NCBI GenBank assembly: GCA_027038155.1 | Contig: JALVXW010000280.1 | Location: 1 to 8,002 of the forward strand | Origin: Sulfurovum sp. | GTDB lineage: Bacteria > Campylobacterota > Campylobacteria > Campylobacterales > Sulfurovaceae | Direction: 5' to 3' | DNA: 8,002 nt | In this document: in pieces, positions 1-5,790 of the stretch | Position numbering within the stretch: the stretch's first letter is position 1 | Layout: each line of letters starts with the position of its first letter | The notes under the pieces: model-generated | The model's input: the letters and a program-made list of their open reading frames with translations, nothing else | Told to the model about the DNA's origin: nothing | Database searches by the model: none | Program-made: the position numbers and the translations under genes

Positions 1-203
1 ATGTGTTTATGCTTGATGCACCACTGCTTAATCATATTTTCCTTGGAAGTGCCAATCTTGCAAATCATGTTACTTTTGTACCTGTGATAAAATTTGGTAT
101 CCTTGGTTCTATTTTTCTTTTTTATGCTGTGCCTTTTTTGGCAGCAGTACTTATACCAGCATGGAAGATAGCGGTGACACCACCTAAAGAGGCGATGTTG
201 TGA
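1..203 (+). CDS. ABC transporter permease, C-terminal fragment (FtsX/MacB-like), cut by window start
   Basis: Only the last 66 or so residues are present, and the reading frame is open to the window edge, so the real start lies upstream. The fragment has a short soluble stretch, then a strongly hydrophobic helix (about residues 30-53), then a tail ending IPAWKIAVTPPKEAML. A last transmembrane helix followed by a P-x-x-A...P-x-EA tail is the usual C-terminus of FtsX-type ABC permeases (MacB, LolC/E). The next gene is a LolD/MacB-type ATPase whose ATG overlaps this stop codon (TGATG), which supports a permease-ATPase pair. FtsX-type exporters typically act on lipoproteins, peptides or envelope processes from the inner membrane. 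The substrate cannot be read here. The internal GTG and ATG codons near the edge are unlikely to be the true start. Confidence 0.6.
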   Translation, partial: VFMLDAPLLNHIFLGSANLANHVTFVPVIKFGILGSIFLFYAVPFLAAVLIPAWKIAVTPPKEAML

Positions 204-886
204 TGGTTGAATTAAACAGTGTCAATAAAATTTATAATGAGGGAACACCCCAATCATTTGAAGCATTGAAGTCTATTGATATGCATATAGACAAGGGTGA
301 AGTAGCTGTTTTAAGTGGGGTAAGTGGAAGTGGAAAATCAACACTTCTTTCATTGATTGCAGGGCTTGATAAACCAAGTTCAGGAAGGATTATTGTAGAG
401 GATGAACTTATTTCTAAACTTCCTGATTTGCATGCTTCTGCCTACCGTGCTAAAACGATTGGTGTTATTTTTCAACACTTTAATCTTTTGGAATCACTCA
501 CCGTAGAAGAGAATGTGATTGTTCCTCTGATCAATTCGGGATTAGACATGCAGACCATCACTGCTATGGCAGAGAAAAGCATGAAACTTGCAGCTATTTC
601 ACATAAAGCATCACAAGAAGTCAAAGCACTTTCAGGTGGAGAAAAACAGCGTTGTGCTATTGCCAGAGCATTGGTGCATGAGCCCGAACTTATTCTCTGT
701 GATGAACCTACTGCCAATCTGGACAGAGTCAATTCACTGAAATTCATAGAGATACTTCAATCCTTACACACTATGGGAAAAACAATTATTGTAGCAACAC
801 ATGATCCTCTGTTTGAGGGACTCTCTTTTGTAAGTAAAGTATTCTCTATGGAAGATGGCAATATTGTGAGCAATAAGGATGAATGA
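203..886 (+). CDS. ABC transporter ATP-binding protein, LolD/MacB type
   Basis: This 227-residue cytoplasmic ATPase should power the FtsX-like permease encoded just upstream. All nucleotide-binding motifs are intact: Walker A GVSGSGKST (39-47), Q-loop Gln91 (FQHFNLL), signature LSGGEKQR (143-150), Walker B LILCDEP with Asp167-Glu168, D-loop NLD (172-174) and H-loop His200 (ATHD). The length and the sequence around the Q-loop fit the MacB/LolD/FtsE group. I chose ATG at 203 over the GTG three bases earlier. It forms a TGATG overlap with the upstream stop, and an AAAGAGG ribosome site lies about 10 nt before it. The product should be an active ATPase. The transported substrate is unknown; the downstream NosL-like gene suggests an envelope metal or maturation role, which is inference. 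Confidence 0.9.
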   Translation: MVELNSVNKIYNEGTPQSFEALKSIDMHIDKGEVAVLSGVSGSGKSTLLSLIAGLDKPSSGRIIVEDELISKLPDLHASAYRAKTIGVIFQHFNLLESLTVEENVIVPLINSGLDMQTITAMAEKSMKLAAISHKASQEVKALSGGEKQRCAIARALVHEPELILCDEPTANLDRVNSLKFIEILQSLHTMGKTIIVATHDPLFEGLSFVSKVFSMEDGNIVSNKDE

Positions 887-1847
887 GATACTCCTAAACA
901 ATGCAGTTATTGTCTATCTGCTCTCTGAAGCAGTACTTTATATGCTGCTTTTTATTGCCTTTTTTGTCACATTGGGATTACTCAAAAAGTGGAATTTTGA
1001 TCACTTTATTACAGAACAGTTTAACCTTGAAAATCGCTCTTATCTGGTGATGACCATTATCTTTTTTGCTATGGTACTGAAGATGATACTGCTGCCCTAT
1101 TTTGTCTATACCATTGATGCTCTTTCCGATCTTGTTCCTGGTGCAATGTGTGGGGCCGGTGTCATCAAGGCAAATGCCTATGGTAATCCTTTGTTGGCAC
1201 TTAAAATCGTGATCCTCTTTTTAAGTGGACTCTGGCTAAACATTAATGGACTGGATCTTAAAGCAAAGCGTTACCCCTATATGAAACTGAAAGCATGGTT
1301 TTTCCTACTTATTTTTCTCTTATTGAGTGCAGAGTTTCTTTTGGATATTCTCTATTTTACCCATATTGAAACTACCAAGCCGGTCAGTTGTTGTTCTGTC
1401 ATATTTGGACAGACAGCAGGAGCAAACGGATTACCTTTTGGTTTGGATATTCCCAAACTTCTGATACTGTTTTATCTGTTGTTTGCCTTGGTTGTATTAA
1501 CAACACTCTCTAATATGGCAATGCTTAGTATTGGGGCAAGTCTGCTTTTTGGTGTTGTGGCGTACTATGCTGTAGTCTATTTCTTTGGTACGTATATTTA
1601 TGAGCTTCCTACACATAAATGTCCTTTTTGCATGTTGCAGAATCATTACTATTATGTAGGTTATATGGTTTGGGGTCTTTTACTTTTTGGTGTTTTCTTT
1701 ACCATTGATAATGCACTGATGCAGTTTGTGTTTCATCAGCAAACTAAAGCTCTAAAAAGAATTTCGCTACTATTGCTTGGTCTGTTTGTCATACTGTGTG
1801 GAAGTTATGTTGTGGTCTATTATTTAAAAAATGGAGTATTGTTGTGA
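879..1847 (+). CDS. 8-helix membrane protein with cysteines in three loops (CPFC motif), function unknown
   Basis: I do not recognise a named family. The 322-residue protein has eight apparent transmembrane helices, at about 14-36, 55-76, 104-122, 139-160, 193-215, 219-237, 257-276 and 296-316. Loops 1-2, 3-4 and 7-8 are rich in Lys/Arg (for example LKAKRYPYMKLK at 127-138). The positive-inside rule therefore puts them in the cytoplasm and both termini in the periplasm. Loops 2-3, 4-5 and 6-7 would then be periplasmic, and they hold Cys91, Cys171-Cys172 and Cys248-x-x-Cys251. The segment HKCPFCMLQ just before helix 7 resembles the CPxC...Q segment of DsbB, although Asn replaces the Arg that usually follows. 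The start overlaps the ATPase stop by 8 nt and the NosL-like gene overlaps the end, so it belongs to the same operon. Thiol-disulfide exchange or metal/heme handling are possible roles. Confidence 0.75.
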   Translation: MNEILLNNAVIVYLLSEAVLYMLLFIAFFVTLGLLKKWNFDHFITEQFNLENRSYLVMTIIFFAMVLKMILLPYFVYTIDALSDLVPGAMCGAGVIKANAYGNPLLALKIVILFLSGLWLNINGLDLKAKRYPYMKLKAWFFLLIFLLLSAEFLLDILYFTHIETTKPVSCCSVIFGQTAGANGLPFGLDIPKLLILFYLLFALVVLTTLSNMAMLSIGASLLFGVVAYYAVVYFFGTYIYELPTHKCPFCMLQNHYYYVGYMVWGLLLFGVFFTIDNALMQFVFHQQTKALKRISLLLLGLFVILCGSYVVVYYLKNGVLL

Positions 1848-2347
1848 AAAAAATCTTGATAAATCTTTTAACGTTTGTTATTATTGTCGCTGTTATTGTC
1901 ATACTTTTCCTTGCCTTGGGGAACGAAGAGGGAGCTCGGTATGTCTATAAAGGAAACAAAACACATCAAATTGTACCAATAAAACCCAAAGAGTATCAAT
2001 GTTCTGAATGCAACATGGATGTTGATAGGTTAGAGTATGCTGCACAGATTATTACAGAAAGTGGAGATACCTATTTTTTTGATGAGATGGGTTGTGTTGT
2101 GCTTTGGCTTAAAAGTCATAAAATTCCTATTGCAAGAATAGTGACACAAACACTCGATACCCATCAATGGATAGATGCAAGAAAAGCATGGTATTCACGT
2201 ATTGCACATGACCCTATGGGGTATGGATTTGCAGCATTAGAGGTAAAAAGAGATGGATTAATATCATATGATGAGATGAAACTGTTAATGCTTCAAGGTA
2301 AAAATTTACATGATCCTTTTGTGAAGAAAAAACTTCTGGGAAAATAA
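1844..2347 (+). CDS. NosL-like membrane-anchored copper-binding protein
   Basis: This 167-residue protein has an N-terminal KK and a hydrophobic helix (4-25), with no lipobox cysteine, so it is probably anchored by an uncleaved helix with its domain in the periplasm. The domain carries the NosL hallmarks CSECNM (Cys53, Cys56, Met58), followed by AAQII (66-70) and FFDEMGC (78-84). NosL family proteins bind Cu(I) and supply copper to nitrous oxide reductase, but NosL-like proteins also occur away from nosZ. I chose the GTG at 1844: it gives a GTGA overlap with the upstream stop, a GGAG ribosome site at 1833-1836, and a clean signal-anchor start. The GTG at 1796 would add 16 residues read out of frame through the preceding gene. 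This is the last gene of the operon. Its partner enzyme is not in the window. Confidence 0.8.
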   Translation: MKKILINLLTFVIIVAVIVILFLALGNEEGARYVYKGNKTHQIVPIKPKEYQCSECNMDVDRLEYAAQIITESGDTYFFDEMGCVVLWLKSHKIPIARIVTQTLDTHQWIDARKAWYSRIAHDPMGYGFAALEVKRDGLISYDEMKLLMLQGKNLHDPFVKKKLLGK

Positions 2348-2437
2348 TACTTTTTCACATTTTCTACACTAAAATCGGATTTATTACAGAACAAACAGGT
2401 ATTTCGACTAAAATTATAAGCTTTATTATTATTTTTT

Positions 2438-2446
2438 TGTTATACT
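2438..2446 (+). promoter_or_regulatory. acpP promoter, extended -10
   Basis: TGtTATACT is an extended -10 element preceded by a T-rich run (2422-2438). No convincing -35 hexamer lies upstream. This matches the known Campylobacterota sigma-70 promoter style of an extended -10 with periodic T-rich DNA and no conserved -35. Transcription would start near 2453, giving a leader of about 27 nt before acpP. Confidence 0.7.
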
Positions 2447-2467
2447 AGTGCGTATTTTTAAACACTT

Positions 2468-2473
2468 AAGGAG
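2468..2473 (+). promoter_or_regulatory. Strong ribosome binding site of acpP
   Basis: AAGGAG sits 6 nt before the acpP ATG. It is the strongest Shine-Dalgarno match in the window, in keeping with the high abundance expected of acyl carrier protein. Confidence 0.8.
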
Positions 2474-2479
2474 TAGTCA

Positions 2480-2707
2480 ATGGCATTATTTGATGATGTA
2501 AAAGAAGTAGTTGTAGAACAACTAAATGTGAGCCCAGATGAGGTTAAAGAAGAGTCTAAATTCGTAGAAGATCTTGGGGCGGACAGTCTTGATGTTGTTG
2601 AGTTGGTAATGGCACTTGAAGAGAAATTTGATATCGAAATTCCTGATGATCAGGCAGAAGCAATTGCTACTGTATCTGATGCAATCAAATTTATCGAAAA
2701 CGTATAA
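2480..2707 (+). CDS. acpP: Acyl carrier protein
   Basis: This 75-residue acidic cytoplasmic protein carries growing fatty acyl chains on a 4'-phosphopantetheine arm. The attachment motif GADSLDVVEL is present with Ser36 as the modified residue, inside the usual four-helix fold; helix II follows at about 36-51. Length and sequence are typical for bacterial AcpP (about 76-78 residues). The ATG at 2480 has an AAGGAG ribosome site and lies just downstream of an extended -10 promoter. The gene is followed by two hairpins and then fabF, the standard fatty-acid synthesis neighbour. Substrates include malonyl-, ketoacyl- and acyl-thioesters passed among the Fab enzymes. Nothing in the sequence is unusual. 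Confidence 0.98.
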   Translation: MALFDDVKEVVVEQLNVSPDEVKEESKFVEDLGADSLDVVELVMALEEKFDIEIPDDQAEAIATVSDAIKFIENV

Positions 2708-2709
2708 TT

Positions 2710-2727
2710 ATTTCCCTTCGGGGGAAT
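2710..2727 (+). terminator. UUCG-tetraloop hairpin just after acpP
   Basis: A 7-bp stem (2710-2716 pairing with 2721-2727, one G-U pair) is closed by C-G around a TTCG loop, an exceptionally stable RNA tetraloop. It begins three bases after the acpP stop codon. No T-run follows, so it is a poor intrinsic terminator by itself. A 3'-end stabiliser or processing/attenuation element is more likely. Confidence 0.55.
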
Positions 2728-2771
2728 TAAGATATATATAACTATTTTTTGAAATAGTTATATATATCTTA
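2728..2771 (+). terminator. Perfect 20-bp AT-rich inverted repeat between acpP and fabF
   Basis: Arms at 2728-2747 and 2752-2771 are exact reverse complements with a 4-nt loop (TTTG). A short TTTT (2772-2775) follows. Only two of the 20 pairs are G-C. It ends about 15 nt before the fabF ribosome site. It may act as a leaky terminator that lowers fabF-accA expression relative to acpP, as an RNase processing site, or as a protein-binding palindrome. The structure is directly visible; the role is inferred. Confidence 0.6.
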
Positions 2772-2795
2772 TTTTAAGCAGACATAGGAGAAGCA

Positions 2796-4013
2796 GTGAA
2801 AAGAGTAGTAGTTACAGGTTTAGGCATGATCAATTCTTTAGGACTTGAAAAAGAGAGTGCATTTTCTGCCATTCTGGAAGGGAAATGCGGTATTAAAGTC
2901 ATTGAATCGTTTGATGTTGAAAAACAATCTGCAAAAATTGCTGGTGAAATTATGAATTTTGATCCCCTTAGTGTCATGGATGCAAAAGAGGCAAAAAAAG
3001 CAGATAGATTTATTCAACTTGGACTTAAGGCGGCAGCTGAAGCAATAGCAGATGCAAAACTTCCTGAAGATGTGAATAGAGACAGATTTGGTGTGGCTTC
3101 TGCATCAGGAATTGGCGGGTTACCAAATATTGAAAAAAACTCTACTGTATGTGAAAATAGAGGACCAAGAAGAATTTCTCCTTTTTTCATACCTTCTTCA
3201 TTGGTTAATATGCTTGGTGGATTTGTTTCTATTTATCAAAAGCTTAGAGGTCCAAATCTTGCTTCTGTGACTGCTTGTGCGGCAGGTACACATGCTATTA
3301 GTGAAGCAGCCAAATCTATTATGGTAGGTACGGCTGATAAGATGCTAGTAGTGGGTGCAGAGTCTGCTATCTGTCCAGTTGGTGTAGGTGGTTTTGCGGC
3401 GATGAAAGCACTCTCAACCAGAAATGATGACCCTCAAACAGCTTCTCGTCCATTTGATGCCGATCGTGATGGGTTTGTGATGGGAGAGGGTGCAGGAGCA
3501 CTCGTATTAGAGTCTTATGATGATGCAGTAGCACGTGGGGCTACTATTTATGGTGAGCTTATAGGATTTGGTGAAAGTGGTGATGCAAACCACATCACAA
3601 CCCCTACAATGGATGGACCACTTCGTGCAATGAAGGGTGCTTATAAAATGGCAGGTGAGCCCAAAATTGACTATGTCAATGCACATGGTACATCAACACC
3701 AGTGAACGACAAAAATGAAACAGCAGCTTTAAAAGAGTTGCTTGGTGGTAAAGAAAAATGTCCTCCAATGAGTTCTATTAAGGGTCAAATTGGTCACTGT
3801 TTGGGTGCCGCTGGTGCCATAGAAGCAGTTGTCTCTCTTATGGCCATGAGAGATGGTGTGCTTCCTCCAACAATCAACTATACAACACCAGATGAAAATT
3901 GTGACCTAGACTATGTTACCGAAGGTGCAAGAAAAGCAGATGTAAATGTTGTGATGTCTAACTCATTTGGTTTTGGTGGTACAAATGGTGTAGTTATCTT
4001 TAAGAAAATATAA
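2796..4013 (+). CDS. fabF: Beta-ketoacyl-ACP synthase II
   Basis: FabF condenses malonyl-ACP with acyl-ACP to extend fatty acids in the cytoplasm. The 405-residue protein is close to the usual 410 or so. The Cys-His-His centre is complete: Cys161 in TACAAGTHAI, His297 in NAHGTSTPVND and His334 in GQIGHCLGAAGA, with the conserved Lys329 (SIKGQ). The C-terminal glycine-rich NSFGFGGTN (389-397) is also present. Both thiolase-fold halves are intact. The start is GTG at 2796, with AGGAG at 2786-2790 and a 5-nt spacer; translation from there begins KRVVVTGLG, the normal FabF N-terminus. It lies between acpP and accA, 11 nt before the latter, so fabF and accA are likely co-transcribed. Residues around the centre fit KAS II rather than KAS I (FabB). 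Confidence 0.97.
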   Translation: MKRVVVTGLGMINSLGLEKESAFSAILEGKCGIKVIESFDVEKQSAKIAGEIMNFDPLSVMDAKEAKKADRFIQLGLKAAAEAIADAKLPEDVNRDRFGVASASGIGGLPNIEKNSTVCENRGPRRISPFFIPSSLVNMLGGFVSIYQKLRGPNLASVTACAAGTHAISEAAKSIMVGTADKMLVVGAESAICPVGVGGFAAMKALSTRNDDPQTASRPFDADRDGFVMGEGAGALVLESYDDAVARGATIYGELIGFGESGDANHITTPTMDGPLRAMKGAYKMAGEPKIDYVNAHGTSTPVNDKNETAALKELLGGKEKCPPMSSIKGQIGHCLGAAGAIEAVVSLMAMRDGVLPPTINYTTPDENCDLDYVTEGARKADVNVVMSNSFGFGGTNGVVIFKKI

Positions 4014-4024
4014 GGATTTTACAA

Positions 4025-4960
4025 ATGGCAACCTATTTAGATTTTGAAAGCAAAATTGAAAAGATACAAAAAGAGATTGTATCTGCACATGCCATTGCCA
4101 ATATGGATACAGTTGAAAAACTTCAAAAAGAGTTGGAAAAAGAGGTCAATAAAACCTTTGGTTCTCTCTCAGATTTTCAAAAACTCCAACTTGCACGTCA
4201 TCCAGACAGACCTTATGCATTAGATTATATCAAGCTTATTATGGAAGATGCCTATGAGATTCATGGCGACAGAGCTTTTCGTGATGACCCTGCTATTTTG
4301 TGTTATATAGGCTGGATAGGTGGTCAAAAAGCAATGGTTATTGGTGAACAAAAAGGGCGTGGAGTTAAAAATAAAATTAAACGTAACTTTGGTATGCCAA
4401 ACCCTGAAGGGTATAGAAAGGCACTTCGTGCAGTACGGATGGCAGAGAAGTTTGACATTCCTGTACTTATGCTCATAGACACTCCGGGTGCCTACCCTGG
4501 TCTGGGTGCAGAAGAGCGTGGACAGTCTGAAGCGATTGCTAAAAATCTCTTTGAGTTTGCGGCAGTGAAAGTGCCTATGATTTCTGTGGTAATTGGTGAA
4601 GGTGGTTCGGGTGGAGCATTGGCTATTGGGGTGGGCGATAAACTTGCCATGATGCGTTACTCTGTTTTTGCCGTAATCTCTCCAGAGGGGTGTTCGGCAA
4701 TTTTGTGGAATGACCCCTCTAAGGTAGAAACAGCGACAAAAGCACTTAAAATTACACCAGATGACCTCAAAGAACACGGCTTGATAGATGATGTACTTGA
4801 TGAACCTCTTATTGGTGCACATCGTGACAAGCAAACAGCAGCAGATGTAGTGAAATCCTATTTTTTAGAGAGCGTGCAAGAGCTTAGAGAGCTTACCATA
4901 GATGAGATGTTAGATAACCGCTATAAGCGTTTAACCTCTATTGGTGCATACAGCGAGTAG
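4025..4960 (+). CDS. accA: Acetyl-CoA carboxylase carboxyltransferase, alpha subunit
   Basis: AccA pairs with AccD to transfer the carboxyl group from biotin on AccB to acetyl-CoA, making malonyl-CoA, the extender used by FabF. The 311-residue protein matches the family length (E. coli 319). The N-terminal helical part (6-45) is followed by LARHPDRPY (56-64), then the crotonase-like core with LIDTPGAYPG (150-159), the oxyanion-type glycine motif GEGGSGGALA (191-200) and SPEGCSAILW (219-228). ATG at 4025 has AAGGA 8 nt upstream, overlapping the fabF stop region. accD, accB and accC are not in this window, so the complex is encoded in scattered loci, as is common. The sequence looks fully functional. 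Confidence 0.97.
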   Translation: MATYLDFESKIEKIQKEIVSAHAIANMDTVEKLQKELEKEVNKTFGSLSDFQKLQLARHPDRPYALDYIKLIMEDAYEIHGDRAFRDDPAILCYIGWIGGQKAMVIGEQKGRGVKNKIKRNFGMPNPEGYRKALRAVRMAEKFDIPVLMLIDTPGAYPGLGAEERGQSEAIAKNLFEFAAVKVPMISVVIGEGGSGGALAIGVGDKLAMMRYSVFAVISPEGCSAILWNDPSKVETATKALKITPDDLKEHGLIDDVLDEPLIGAHRDKQTAADVVKSYFLESVQELRELTIDEMLDNRYKRLTSIGAYSE

Positions 4961-4965
4961 TCGCT
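4952..4965 (+). other. Small hairpin spanning the accA stop codon, upstream of dedA
   Basis: AGCGA (4952-4956) pairs perfectly with TCGCT (4961-4965) around a GTAG loop that contains the accA TAG stop. It ends 8 nt before the dedA ATG, where no Shine-Dalgarno sequence is seen. A ribosome finishing accA would open it, so a coupling role is possible. The 5-bp stem could also be chance. Confidence 0.35.
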
Positions 4966-4973
4966 CCATTTAA

Positions 4974-5588
4974 ATGATACACGATATAGCGCAATTTCTT
5001 GTAAACCAAATAGGAGATATGGGCTATTTGGGTATCTTTCTTCTTATGTTTATTGAGAGTACTTTTTTCCCTTTTCCCAGTGAAATTATTATGATACCTG
5101 CAGGATACCTAGCATATCAAGGTGAAATGAATCTCTATATAGTGATAGTTGTGGGTATTCTGGGCTCTGTTGCCGGGGCACTACTTAACTATTATCTTGC
5201 CATGTACTTAGGTAAAAAAATCATCTTAAAGTACGGAAAATACTTTTTTATCAAAGAAGAGACACTGGATAAGTTAGATACTTTTTTTGCAAAACATGGA
5301 GAAATCTCCACCTTTACAGGCAGACTTATACCAGGTATCAGGCAACTCATCTCTCTGCCTGCTGGACTGGCACGTATGAACATTGCCAAATTCTCTTTCT
5401 ACACAGCCATAGGTGCAGGTATCTGGATAGTGGTACTTGTTGCCATTGGCTACATGGTAGGTTCAAACCAGGAGCTTATCTCTAAATACATGAAGTCTGC
5501 TACGCTCATCGCTTTGGTGAGTGTGGTGTTGATAATTGTTTTTTATGTGGTACGACACAGAAGACGCAGAGAGATATTGGAAAATTAA
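4974..5588 (+). CDS. DedA-family inner membrane protein (VTT/SNARE-associated domain)
   Basis: DedA proteins are inner-membrane proteins linked to proton-motive-force-dependent transport and, for some members, lipid (undecaprenyl phosphate or phosphatidylethanolamine) translocation. This 204-residue copy has the family signatures: IESTFFPFPSE with Glu28 and Glu37 in a re-entrant segment, and FTGRLIPGIR (114-123) with Arg117 and Arg123 at the six-residue spacing of the essential arginines of this family. Hydrophobic helices follow at about 143-163 and 175-193, then a basic cytoplasmic tail RHRRRR. The ATG at 4974 lacks a clear ribosome site. ATG at 5019 has AGGAG only 2 nt ahead, and using it would remove the N-terminal amphipathic part, so I keep 4974. 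Its position 13 nt after accA suggests membership of the lipid operon. The substrate cannot be told. Confidence 0.9.
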   Translation: MIHDIAQFLVNQIGDMGYLGIFLLMFIESTFFPFPSEIIMIPAGYLAYQGEMNLYIVIVVGILGSVAGALLNYYLAMYLGKKIILKYGKYFFIKEETLDKLDTFFAKHGEISTFTGRLIPGIRQLISLPAGLARMNIAKFSFYTAIGAGIWIVVLVAIGYMVGSNQELISKYMKSATLIALVSVVLIIVFYVVRHRRRREILEN

Positions 5589-5737
5589 CTCTTTATTAGC
5601 ACCTTAAATCTTAAACCCAAATTTATTTATCACCTTAATAGGTCCCTTATTTCCTTCAAAACTTGAACGTATTTTATAATTTAGCCAAACAAGTAGTTGA
5701 AAAATTATCTTAATTATTTAAAATACTATAATAAATA

Positions 5738-5766
5738 TTGACATTTAATCCTATATATATTATACT
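5738..5766 (+). promoter_or_regulatory. Consensus sigma-70 promoter of the tetR-type/ABC1/vanZ operon
   Basis: TTGACA (5738-5743), a 17-bp spacer, and TATACT (5761-5766) form a near-perfect promoter. Transcription would begin near 5773, giving a leader of about 18 nt. An exact -35 box is unusual for Campylobacterota-type genomes, so this should be a strong promoter, probably held in check by a repressor. Confidence 0.75.
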
Positions 5767-5769
5767 TTG

Positions 5770-5781
5770 TTAAATATTTAA
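5770..5781 (+). promoter_or_regulatory. 12-bp perfect palindrome at the predicted transcription start
   Basis: TTAAATATTTAA is self-complementary, lies 4 nt after the -10 box and touches the AAGGA ribosome site (5780-5784). The position suits an autoregulatory operator for the TetR-type protein encoded next. It is all A/T in AT-rich DNA, so chance is a serious alternative. Confidence 0.3.
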
Positions 5782-5790
5782 GGATTTATT

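Larger units (their letters stand above)
2348..2479 (+). promoter_or_regulatory. Intergenic region upstream of acpP
   Basis: This 132-nt AT-rich gap separates the copper/ABC operon from the fatty-acid cluster. I find no clear intrinsic terminator for the upstream operon. The octamer ACTAAAAT occurs twice (2368-2375 and 2407-2414), 39 bp apart. In DNA this AT-rich that may be chance. The 3' part contains a T-rich tract, the acpP -10 element and a strong ribosome site. Confidence 0.5.
5589..5790 (+). promoter_or_regulatory. Intergenic region between dedA and tetR-type gene
   Basis: This 202-nt, very AT-rich gap holds no recognisable gene and no clear intrinsic terminator for the accA-dedA operon. 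CACCTTAA occurs twice as a direct repeat (5600-5607 and 5631-5638), 31 bp apart or about three helical turns, with a similar TTTATT-rich flank before each. The right half contains a consensus promoter and a palindrome at the expected start of transcription. Confidence 0.5.

Noticed and set aside
200..202. GTG start for the ABC ATPase
   Set aside because: ATG at 203 gives a TGATG coupling to the upstream stop and fits the ribosome site equally well.
1796..1846. Upstream GTG start for the NosL-like gene
   Set aside because: It would overlap the preceding gene by 52 nt and add a Cys/Trp-containing stretch before a natural MKK membrane anchor. GTG at 1844 has a good ribosome site and a GTGA overlap.
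2348..2440. Intrinsic terminator after the NosL-like gene
   Set aside because: The T-run at 2432-2438 has no GC-containing stem before it; the only local palindrome is the short AAGCTT.
4220..4834. 204-codon reverse-strand reading frame opposite accA
   Set aside because: It lies wholly within accA, whose protein is complete and conserved. The reverse product is rich in Cys, His, Thr and Arg with no recognisable domain, as expected of an antisense shadow.
5675..5680. TATAAT as a second promoter in the dedA-tetR gap
   Set aside because: No -35 at proper spacing and no TGn extension; the TTGAAC upstream is only 6 bp away. AT-rich DNA yields such hexamers by chance.
5714..5737. TATTTA...TAAATA imperfect inverted repeat as a TetR operator
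   Set aside because: Low-complexity A/T sequence with many similar matches nearby; not distinctive enough to call.
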